Assembly (NCBI GenBank): GCA_021155045.1
Contig: JAJNQB010000013.1
Span: 124,001-188,000 of the forward strand
Direction: 5' to 3'
DNA: 64,000 nucleotides
DNA from: Arcticibacter sp.
GTDB lineage: Bacteria > Bacteroidota > Bacteroidia > 2-12-FULL-35-15
Position numbers and translations under genes: made by a program. The notes below the pieces were generated by a model. The model was given only the letters and a program-made list of their open reading frames with translations. It did not search any database and was not told the DNA's origin. Below are positions 10,501-18,062 of the stretch, in pieces; the stretch's first letter is position 1; every line of letters starts with the position of its first letter.

Positions 10501-13500
10501 ATCATCATCGCTACTACCATTATAAACACCAGGAGGTGTAACTTGTAATGATACTTCGTATTCATAATAGTTATCTGTGTAATCTGTTCCTAAACGGATG
10601 AATGCATGTAAATCGCCATGATTAAGTACATCAGCAGTATTGGGTGATGCTTCGCAATGCACAAACATTTTTAATTTTTTATATGAACGGACATCAAAAT
10701 TAACGTTCTTAAAAGCAGCTCTTGATTTACCATCTTCTAAATTACAAACAGTAAGAGAAAGTGATTGTTCATTTAAACGTATTAAATTCGCTGTTCCAGC
10801 ATTTGTTTGACGTTCGATTCCTGGAGGCAATACATAATTAACAGGTTGTTTGTTCCCGTTTTCCTCAATGTTTACAGCAGCAATATCAAACAACGTATTG
10901 GCATCATCGTTAGGAATGTAAAGACCAGGTTGTAATAAATCAAAACCATATTTTCTCCATTCGCCACGAACCAATTCTAATCTTGCAAAGCGCAGCACAA
11001 TGGGTTTATCGACACCTTTTAAAAACATTCGGAAAAAACGGATAGATTGATAACCTTCAATACTTCCAATACGATTTTCTGGCGACTTAATTGGAATTTT
11101 AAATTGATACCATTTTATTGGTTTTGTAGTTCCGTCTTTTACATTTTGTGCATTTGTTTCATACACGTTGGTGATATAATTATTGCCCACTCCCAAAGCA
11201 AAATCTCCAGGTTTTAAGCTGATGTGGTATTGATAATAACTTTCAATGGTACTCAAATTGTTATCACGATTTAAGTCCTCAACATCCGGTAAAGATGTTC
11301 CTTGTGTTGGATATGGCTCAGGAGAGGCTTCTGTAGTACGAGAATTGTTTTCGGTACCATTAAAATCTTTGTAACGTTGTAAAGTATTTAATGGAGCAGC
11401 ATCATAATCAGAACCTCTGAAATAATGAAAATTATCATTAGCAGGATCAATGGCAGTTTGGGCATAAGCTGCAGAGGTTAAAATACCTTGAACTGCAGTT
11501 AAGTAAGAGCTAAAAAAAGTGTTTTCATCTCCGTCTTTTACTCCATCTAAACCAATATCTTGCTGTGGACGTTCTGCTGGATCATTGTTAAAAGCATTTA
11601 CTAAAGGTTGAACAACTGGTACTCTTCCCCAAGCTGTTTGAATAGTTGATGTTGGATGCTGTGTAGTTGACAATCCATTTTCAGAACTACGGTAACCATC
11701 TTTTAAAACATCTTCTGATACGTTTCCTAAATTAAAATACAATTCACCAGTAGTATTCCAATCGGTTGTAGGATTATCCGAATTAAATGGATCCATTACC
11801 CAAAATTGGATGTACTCAACATTTGCAGCTTCAAAATCGTTGGTGCTGATAGAACGCATAATACCGCCCCAGCGTTTTTCTGGATTTTTTAAAGTCCCAT
11901 CAGCATTTAATCCAGTTGAGTAAGGCGCCATTCCTTGCGCATCATAATTGTAAGGACCTCTTTCATTAGGGTAATAAGCCATATCAAATGTTGCTAACTG
12001 AATGGGCTGACCCGTTGGTGATTGTTTGTTAGGAAAAATTTCTGTTTCTATTACTTCACGCATAAAATGGTGAGACATAACAGTAGTGTTAATATTGCCT
12101 GGAGTAAGAGTGGCTGTATTGCGTAAAAATAAAGGATCAATGGTGTACCAAGCCAGTTTTGCACGATTAAAACCTGAAATGGTACTATCTTGAAGAGCTT
12201 CCGGAAATAAAGAAACATCTTGAGGAATGCCAGATAATTTCCATGCTGAAGGAGAACGCATATCAATGGTTGATTGGCTGCCTTCAAAATCATCAATGTA
12301 TGAATTACCATTTTTACCAATAGCTTTGCTATGTCCAGGAACCAAATAAGCAAATTCAGCAGCAGTAGTAATGGTACTCATTTCTTTTGTTTCAAGTAAT
12401 GGAAGTTTATCAAGTATTTTTGTAAGCAAAGGTGCTTCTGTTCTGTGATTAGCATCAAATCCCCAAATAGTATTAGATACAGGCTCATCTCCTTGATTAA
12501 TTTTTTGTGTAACAGGTCGTTCTGTTAAATTTAAAACGGTAGCTCCGATATTAAAATCTTTGTTTACCCGATAATCCAAATGTGCTCCCATTAATGTTTT
12601 TGCTTGAATAGCAAATAGCGCATTACTTTCTAATGAAACTTTAATTGGAGTACCTGAATTTAAAATACCATCGTTGATTATTTTCACACGTCCTAAATTG
12701 TAATCAACAGTATAATCTTGATTTTCTATTAATTGAATACCACCAGCACTAACCGTTACAGAGCCTTGTGGTACATTGGGTGCTCCCAATGAAATTTCGG
12801 AGCTGGACGAAGATTGATATTGCCCTTTAATTTTAAAACGATTCAAATTCGGAAATTGTGTGGTAGCAGCAGTTTTTGTAGAATCGTACAAAGGATCAAA
12901 AACATAAGCATTTGCTTCTGTGGATCCGGGTATAAATCTATCTCGTAAGTAATCACCGAATGGTTCAACTACTGGAAAATAAACACGCCCGTTGGTTGCA
13001 TTTATGGTTACACCATCAATAAAATCAAATACACCATCGGGGCTTTGGTCATTTTGCTGGTCTAATCTATCTAATGCCAATACTTGTATTAAGGGTTTTC
13101 CTTCAATATTTACTTCGGCAGGAGTTACAGGCAAATAGTTAATATCAGTACCTGTTTGAGCATTATTATAAAATACTTGTAGTCTAAAATCTTTTGAATT
13201 GATTTGATAAGCACCTAAAGAGTACACATTTTTCATCATTAAGTTCCACATTGGAACTCTTGTGTTTACAACGGTACTTTTCAACATTTTTAAGAAAAGT
13301 AATCTCGGTTCAGAAATACCATCTGTAGAAAATTCGCCTACTTGATAAACTTGTCCGTTTAACGTGTATTGGTATGCAACACATAAAACTTGGTCAGGGT
13401 TTAATTGTTGATTCAAGGATATAAAACCCAAACGGGTATTGAATGAATACTCTGATGGTTGTAGTTTACGTGCATTTAATTTTTCATAACTGATACCTTG

Positions 13501-14814
13501 TTGCATCGTTCCTGATGATAAAGTACTTAATGCTCCAACAACTGTACTAACACCTCTATAGACAGAATCCGTTTTGATTGTATCATATAAATTATTTTGT
13601 GAGTTATAAGGGTAATTGTCAGGTTCTGTATCAACTATAAATTGCGGTAGAGTAGCAGGTATGTGAGGATTTCCTTCTCCTAATTCAGCAAATGCAACAG
13701 CATTACGAATATCAACGGTTGTGTTGTTTGTATTAGAAACCCAAACTTCAATTCTATTAATGTTTACTGGTGAATTAATAAAAGGCAATCCAGAAAGTGC
13801 GGCAGTATAATTATCTCTAAAATAGTGAGCAAGAAAATAATGTTTGTTGGCTTCATAATTATCACCATTTACTTCAAACTTACTTGTTTGTGCTCCACCA
13901 GTTACTTCAACTTCAGATTTTTTACCTTTTTGTTGCGATACAATTCCTGTAACGGTTAATCTTCCAAACTGTAATTGTGTTTTTACTCCAAATAATGTTT
14001 GGCTACCCGTAATCAACGAACCTGTTAAAGGCATATTCACGTTACCTGCTTCAATTTTTTTTATAATTTCATCTTCGTAACCGGTATATTCTAATTTCAT
14101 TTGATTTTCATAATCAAACGTTGCTTGTGTATTATAACTTGTAGTTAATTTTAATTTATCTCCAATTTTTCCAATTACGTTTAATTGAATTTTCATATCA
14201 AAATCAAACGTGTTTACTTTTCTTTGGCGAACAGGTATTGCAGGGTTTTCTGTTTTTGTTCCTTTGTAGGCAAAAATTAATTCGGCAGAACCATTCGGTC
14301 GAATATCAACAGTATTTCCGCCAAAAATCCTATCAAAAATTTCTCCTCCAACATGTAATTTTGGAATGGCAGTATTTCCTCCTTGTTGATTATTTTGTGT
14401 TTCGGCATGGGAACGTGATTGCCAATAGCTTTTTGTTTGTTTTCTAAATAAATAATTTTGGTATTCATCACTATCCATGTATGTTGGTGGTCGATAATTT
14501 ATACCACCCATCGTTTGGTTAATGTTGTAATTGCCAGATGTTGGGTCGTATTCTACAGAAGTATTAATGTTAGAAGGATTGTTTAACATTAAACCTCCTC
14601 CATTTGGATAATTTAGAGGATCGCCAGTAGATTGGTCTTGAAAATTGTATGGTAAATCAACATCAGGGGTATCAATAGCAATTGTTGGAGTAATAATGTT
14701 ATTTGTTTCATAATGTTTGTAGGATGAATGTTTTGCATCGGACGATACAATAACAGACATCAGCGAAACTGAAACTCCTGCAATGGTTATATATTTTAAA
14801 GTGTTGCTACTCAC
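7519..14814 (-). CDS. sprA: SprA/Sov, outer-membrane translocon of the type IX secretion system
   Basis: A 2431-residue protein, the expected size for SprA, which forms the very large single-chain barrel through which T9SS cargo crosses the outer membrane. It has a signal sequence near the N-terminus, repeated barrel motifs such as FGVKTQLQFGRLTVTGIVSQ, the SprA-family central block (GNSYIDDFEGSQSTIDMRSP; NERGPYNYD) and a C-terminal barrel ending in SLRITLSN. Translation appears to start at GTG, 14 bases after ruvA ends; no ATG fits better. It is the last gene of maeB-ruvA-sprA. The several T9SS cargo genes nearby are likely clients. Confidence 0.96.
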   Translation of the reverse strand: MSSNTLKYITIAGVSVSLMSVIVSSDAKHSSYKHYETNNIITPTIAIDTPDVDLPYNFQDQSTGDPLNYPNGGGLMLNNPSNINTSVEYDPTSGNYNINQTMGGINYRPPTYMDSDEYQNYLFRKQTKSYWQSRSHAETQNNQQGGNTAIPKLHVGGEIFDRIFGGNTVDIRPNGSAELIFAYKGTKTENPAIPVRQRKVNTFDFDMKIQLNVIGKIGDKLKLTTSYNTQATFDYENQMKLEYTGYEDEIIKKIEAGNVNMPLTGSLITGSQTLFGVKTQLQFGRLTVTGIVSQQKGKKSEVEVTGGAQTSKFEVNGDNYEANKHYFLAHYFRDNYTAALSGLPFINSPVNINRIEVWVSNTNNTTVDIRNAVAFAELGEGNPHIPATLPQFIVDTEPDNYPYNSQNNLYDTIKTDSVYRGVSTVVGALSTLSSGTMQQGISYEKLNARKLQPSEYSFNTRLGFISLNQQLNPDQVLCVAYQYTLNGQVYQVGEFSTDGISEPRLLFLKMLKSTVVNTRVPMWNLMMKNVYSLGAYQINSKDFRLQVFYNNAQTGTDINYLPVTPAEVNIEGKPLIQVLALDRLDQQNDQSPDGVFDFIDGVTINATNGRVYFPVVEPFGDYLRDRFIPGSTEANAYVFDPLYDSTKTAATTQFPNLNRFKIKGQYQSSSSSEISLGAPNVPQGSVTVSAGGIQLIENQDYTVDYNLGRVKIINDGILNSGTPIKVSLESNALFAIQAKTLMGAHLDYRVNKDFNIGATVLNLTERPVTQKINQGDEPVSNTIWGFDANHRTEAPLLTKILDKLPLLETKEMSTITTAAEFAYLVPGHSKAIGKNGNSYIDDFEGSQSTIDMRSPSAWKLSGIPQDVSLFPEALQDSTISGFNRAKLAWYTIDPLFLRNTATLTPGNINTTVMSHHFMREVIETEIFPNKQSPTGQPIQLATFDMAYYPNERGPYNYDAQGMAPYSTGLNADGTLKNPEKRWGGIMRSISTNDFEAANVEYIQFWVMDPFNSDNPTTDWNTTGELYFNLGNVSEDVLKDGYRSSENGLSTTQHPTSTIQTAWGRVPVVQPLVNAFNNDPAERPQQDIGLDGVKDGDENTFFSSYLTAVQGILTSAAYAQTAIDPANDNFHYFRGSDYDAAPLNTLQRYKDFNGTENNSRTTEASPEPYPTQGTSLPDVEDLNRDNNLSTIESYYQYHISLKPGDFALGVGNNYITNVYETNAQNVKDGTTKPIKWYQFKIPIKSPENRIGSIEGYQSIRFFRMFLKGVDKPIVLRFARLELVRGEWRKYGFDLLQPGLYIPNDDANTLFDIAAVNIEENGNKQPVNYVLPPGIERQTNAGTANLIRLNEQSLSLTVCNLEDGKSRAAFKNVNFDVRSYKKLKMFVHCEASPNTADVLNHGDLHAFIRLGTDYTDNYYEYEVSLQVTPPGVYNGSSDDDRYRVWPEANEMIIEFAKLQAAKQQRNTAIYSGATTLTSEFSITVDGKIITVKGNPNLSAIKTIMIGIRNPKHGSAADNDDGLPKCGAVWVNELRLTDFDEEGGWAANARVTAKLADLGTLSLSGNMYTPGFGSIENKVSERKRERMIQYNMSSNLELGKFIPEQLNIHVPMYVDYSETFITPQFNPLDPDIELTNVLKDKSIPEADRKEIKKITQDYTKRNSINFSNVKKDKGKNSKKSHIYDIENWSASYAYNKVFKRNINIEYNSQINQRGGLMYNFSPQPKNIKPFAKTTNKFMKSKYMTLVRETNFYLFPNKLGFATDVQRDFSSQKNRNITGEGVIIQPTFNKRFVMNRNYDVKYDITKALKLDFNAINQERILESNGDNTKESRDTLRDEILDRIKTTNYSHNTNLNYNIPINKIPLFDFTTASVRYGSTYSWTRSPIFGAVKHDANGELIPTQDTLGNTIQNSRNIQWTGQANMTTFYNKIPYFKKINQKNQKKGNSSSTGKNANAIQNGSNKNPADSTKKKDNQYEILEYIARVVMSVKNINVTYSTTEGTLLPGYKGNSQIMGMDEHFDGPTPGFLFGSQKDIRDKGIANDWFVKTQSLNNMYTRTYTENINLRANTEPLPDLKIEFTANKTSAKSFSEFFRWNRDSLKFLKQSPVETGSFSVSVLTYKTSFSNGDAIFQKFLNARAEISARLGSENPDSRGTTPINGFAKGYNAEAQDVLIPAFLAAYSGKNPGSNRSKLNTLKQVPLPNWRLTYDGLSKLESLKKLFKSVTLSHAYRSSYSIGGYTNNLLFSDPDNDGFTSVRETVSSIANNPNYISQYQINTATISEQWSPLIKFDMVLQNSLLVNVEFKKDRNISLGLTSKTVNEVQGREIVAGLGYRLRDIRAGKLKIGNKPIKSDVNLKADISFRKNENIMRRIVEEVSQSTGGTNIISLKISADYIINDRINIRVFYDRIYNKPVISTSFPTTNTNAGLSLRITLSN

Positions 14815-14828
14815 TATTTTTAGGTGAA

Positions 14829-15416
14829 TTATAAATTCTTTAAAGCTGACTTAATCATTTGTTCTACAGTAATTCCTGTTCCTTCTGTTTTCAAAACTTT
14901 ATCCAATGCTTTTTCAGCTCCTGATTTATTAAAACCTAATGCCACAAGAGCAGATAACGCTTCTTCTTTCAAAGTATTGTTTGAAGTGATAAAAAAATCT
15001 GCATTTAATTCGTCTTTTCCTAGTTTCCCTTTTAAATCAACAATGATTCGTTGTGCTGTTTTTTCACCTATTCCTTTTACACTTTTTATTAAGGCAACAT
15101 TTCCGGTTGCAATTGCTGCTTGTATTTCGTCTGCTGATAAGGAAGATAACATAAGCAAAGCACTCGTCCCTCCAACACCCGAGACAGAAACTAAATGCCG
15201 AAATAAACCTCTTTCAGCAACATCAAAAAAACCAAATGAGCGTGGCAAATCATCTCTCACATAAAGTTGTTCAACAAACAATTTCCCTTTTTCACTATCT
15301 CCTAGTTTTGTAAATGTGTTTAATGAAATTTGTAATATGTACCCAACACCATTTGTTTCAATTACTGCATAGGTTGGTGTTTTCTCAACTATTTTTCCTT
15401 CGATGTGATTTAACAT
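14829..15416 (-). CDS. ruvA: Holliday junction branch migration protein RuvA
   Basis: A 195-residue protein with the RuvA order: N-terminal OB-fold (MLNHIEGKIVEK, GVGYILQIS), two helix-hairpin-helix motifs (VSGVGGTSALLML; VKGIGEKTAQRIIVDLKGKL) and a small C-terminal three-helix domain (EALSALVALGFNKSGAEKAL) that contacts RuvB. It binds four-way junctions during recombination repair. It sits between maeB and sprA on the same strand with short gaps (44 and 14 bases), a gene order I associate with Bacteroidota genomes. Confidence 0.96.
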   Translation of the reverse strand: MLNHIEGKIVEKTPTYAVIETNGVGYILQISLNTFTKLGDSEKGKLFVEQLYVRDDLPRSFGFFDVAERGLFRHLVSVSGVGGTSALLMLSSLSADEIQAAIATGNVALIKSVKGIGEKTAQRIIVDLKGKLGKDELNADFFITSNNTLKEEALSALVALGFNKSGAEKALDKVLKTEGTGITVEQMIKSALKNL

Positions 15417-15460
15417 ATTTTGTTTTCTGTTTTAAAGACGCAAATTAAATTTATGGTTGC

Positions 15461-17731
15461 TTATTTTTTTGTTTGTGCATCAATTACAGCAATTGTAATC
15501 ATGTTTACAATTTCACGTACAGAACTTCCTAGCTGCAGAATATGAACAGGCTTTTTCATCCCAATTAATACAGGTCCGATTGCTTCAGCACCTGCTAATT
15601 CTTGAATAAGTTTGTATGCAATATTTCCAGATGCAAGGTTTGGAAAAATGAGTGTGTTTACTTTTTTATCTACTAAATCCGAAAAAGGAAATTGTTCTTT
15701 TAGTAACTCATTATTCAAGGCAAAGTTTGCTTGCAACTCGCCATCTACTATCATTCCTGGATAATTTTTATGGAGTATATCCACGGCTTCACTCACCTTG
15801 TTTGGCACTTCTCCTTCGGCTGAACCGAAATTACTGTAGGAGAGCATTGCTATTCGTGGGATGATATTAAACTGTTTAACGCTGTTGGCTGTTAATACTG
15901 TTATATCCACCAAATCTTGGGCAGTAGGATTTACATTCATGGTAGTATCTGCAAAAAAGAATGGACCTTGTTTTGTGTTCATGATATACATACCAGCAAC
16001 ACGTTTTACTCCTTCTTGTACACCAATGATTTGTAATGCAGGGCGAATAGGGTCGCTGTATTTTCTTGTAAGTCCAGAAATTAATGCATCTGCAGCTCCA
16101 GTTTCTACCATCATAGCTCCAAAGTGATTTCGTTCACGCATAATTTTTCGTGCTTCATAAAGTGTAAATCCTCTGCGTTGGCGTTTTTTAAAGAATAAGT
16201 CTCCAAAAGCCATTCTGCGGTCTTCTTCTTCTTTACTTCTTGGGTCAATGATTGGAATATCTCCTAAGTCAAGATTGTTTTCAGCAATTAATTTTCTGAT
16301 TTTTTCTACATCACCCAATAATATTGGTTTTGCAATGCCTTCATCGGCAACTTGTTGTGCTGCTTTTAAAATTTTATAATGGTCTGCTTCAGCAAATACA
16401 ACACGTTTAGGGTTTTGTTTTGCTCTGCTTGAAACATTGCGAATAAGTTTATTATCTAACCCTAAACGATTAATCAACTCTTGTACGTATGCATCCCAAT
16501 TGGTAATCTTACGCAATGCAATTCCTGATTTAATAGCTGCTTTTGCAACAGCAGGAGCAACAGTATAAATTAATCTTGGATCGATTGGTTTTGGAATAAT
16601 ATATTCTGGACCGAAAACAATATTTTTTGATGAATAAGCTAAGTTTACTGAATCAGGAACAGGTTCTTTTGCCAGTTGAGCAATGGCATAAACGGCAGCC
16701 AGTTTCATTTCTTCATTAATTTGTGTTGCTCTTACATCCAAGGCTCCTCTAAAAATAAATGGAAATCCAAGCACATTGTTTACCTGATTAGGATGATCAC
16801 TTCTTCCTGTTGCCATAATAATATCAGGGCGTGCAGCCATTGCGTCATCATAAGGGATTTCTGGTGTAGGATTGGCTAGAGCAAATACAATCGGACGTTT
16901 TGCCATTGATTGTACCATTTTTTTATCTACAACATTTCCTTTTGAAAGCCCAACAAACACATCCGCATCTTTCATTGCTTCTTCGAGTGTGTTTAATTTT
17001 TTGTTTGTTGTTGCAAAAAATGTTTTGTTTTCATCTAAATCATTTCTATCTACTCTTAAAACACCTTTGCTATCAAGCATGATGATGTTTTCTTTTTTTG
17101 CTCCTACAGCAATATATAGTTTGGCGCAAGATATGGCAGATGCTCCTGCACCGTTTATTACAATTTTAACTTTTTCAATTTTCTTTTTAGCTATTTCGCA
17201 TGCGTTAATGAGTGCAGCAGCAGAAATAATTGCTGTTCCATGTTGGTCGTCATGCATCAAAGGAATTTTTAATTCCTCTTTTAATCTTCTTTCAATTTCA
17301 AAACATTCTGGTGCTTTAATATCTTCAAGATTGATTCCACCAAAAGTAGGAGAGATGGCTTTTACTGTATTTACAAAGTCATCAACGTTGGTAGCATCTA
17401 CTTCAATATCAAAAACATCAATGTCGGCAAAAATTTTAAAAAGCAGTCCTTTTCCTTCCATTACTGGTTTTGAAGCCAAAGCCCCAATATTACCAAGCCC
17501 TAACACAGCAGTACCATTAGAAATTACGGCAACCAAGTTTCCTTTTGCGGTATATTTATAAGCATCTTCTGGATTTTTTTCTATTTCTAAACAAGGCTCA
17601 GCCACGCCTGGTGAATACGCCAAGGATAAATCATGTTGAGAACTATGAGGTTTTGTAGGTACAACTTCAATTTTTCCTGGCTTTCCTTGCGAGTGATAAT
17701 CAAGCGCATCTTGCTTTCTGAATTTTGCCAT
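15461..17731 (-). CDS. maeB: NADP-dependent malic enzyme with phosphotransacetylase-like domain
   Basis: A 756-residue two-domain protein. Residues 1 to about 420 are malic enzyme (SLAYSPGVAEPC, the catalytic region MHDDQHGTAIISAAALINA, and the nucleotide-binding INGAGASAISCAKL). Residues from about 440 to 756 are a phosphotransacetylase-like domain (RVVFAEADHYKILKAAQ, MLSYSNFGSAEG) which in MaeB proteins is regulatory and not catalytic. It converts malate to pyruvate and CO2, making NADPH. First gene of the operon leading into ruvA and sprA; a good promoter match lies 24 bases upstream. Confidence 0.95.
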   Translation of the reverse strand: MAKFRKQDALDYHSQGKPGKIEVVPTKPHSSQHDLSLAYSPGVAEPCLEIEKNPEDAYKYTAKGNLVAVISNGTAVLGLGNIGALASKPVMEGKGLLFKIFADIDVFDIEVDATNVDDFVNTVKAISPTFGGINLEDIKAPECFEIERRLKEELKIPLMHDDQHGTAIISAAALINACEIAKKKIEKVKIVINGAGASAISCAKLYIAVGAKKENIIMLDSKGVLRVDRNDLDENKTFFATTNKKLNTLEEAMKDADVFVGLSKGNVVDKKMVQSMAKRPIVFALANPTPEIPYDDAMAARPDIIMATGRSDHPNQVNNVLGFPFIFRGALDVRATQINEEMKLAAVYAIAQLAKEPVPDSVNLAYSSKNIVFGPEYIIPKPIDPRLIYTVAPAVAKAAIKSGIALRKITNWDAYVQELINRLGLDNKLIRNVSSRAKQNPKRVVFAEADHYKILKAAQQVADEGIAKPILLGDVEKIRKLIAENNLDLGDIPIIDPRSKEEEDRRMAFGDLFFKKRQRRGFTLYEARKIMRERNHFGAMMVETGAADALISGLTRKYSDPIRPALQIIGVQEGVKRVAGMYIMNTKQGPFFFADTTMNVNPTAQDLVDITVLTANSVKQFNIIPRIAMLSYSNFGSAEGEVPNKVSEAVDILHKNYPGMIVDGELQANFALNNELLKEQFPFSDLVDKKVNTLIFPNLASGNIAYKLIQELAGAEAIGPVLIGMKKPVHILQLGSSVREIVNMITIAVIDAQTKK

Positions 17732-17754
17732 TTTTTAAAATTTTTTGTGAATTG

Positions 17755-17783
17755 CGAATATAACAATTTATCCCAATTTACAA
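17755..17783 (-). promoter_or_regulatory. Candidate maeB-ruvA-sprA promoter
   Basis: Read on the minus strand: TTG (17783-17781), 18 bases, then TATATTCG (17762-17755), seven of eight bases of TAnnTTTG with C in place of the last T. The maeB ATG lies 24 bases downstream. Spacing agrees with the Bacteroidota consensus. Confidence 0.55.
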
Positions 17784-18001
17784 GGGCAAAAAATGGATTT
17801 GGAAGTTTGTTTTTTTGTGATTTTTTCTTGGATTTTTGGAAGATATTTTAAACAAAAATTAAATCACAATTAGAGAGGGGAAATCTTTGGAAAAATAGCA
17901 CTATTGGTATTAGAATTTCTTATACTTATAAAATACAGGAAAGTGTTACAAACACTTAATTACAGAGCTTTTTTCTAAAAGCCTGTTTAGCGTTTATCAA
18001 T

Positions 18002-18035
18002 AAAAAAACTCCCTTGAAATTCCAAGAGAGTTTTT
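18002..18035 (-). terminator. Intrinsic terminator after the S74/T9SS gene
   Basis: On the minus strand the arms actctcttg and caagggagt (one G-T pair) enclose a 6-base loop and run into seven T residues. It lies 28 bases past the stop of the gene ending at 18063. Confidence 0.8.
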
Positions 18036-18062
18036 ATCTTAATACACAATAATTAATACATT

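Larger units (their letters stand above)
17732..18062. other. 331-base divergence/termination gap
   Basis: No gene is seen. It contains the maeB promoter near 17755-17783 and the terminator of the neighbouring S74/T9SS gene at 18002-18035. The remaining 200 bases are AT-rich without a recognisable motif. Confidence 0.7.

Noticed and set aside
10118..10525. Plus-strand open frame inside sprA
   Set aside because: Shadow of the sprA coding frame; no leader or family match.
16872..17561. 229-codon plus-strand frame opposite maeB
   Set aside because: Complementary shadow of a strongly conserved enzyme; its amino-acid pattern is the mirror of malic enzyme codons.
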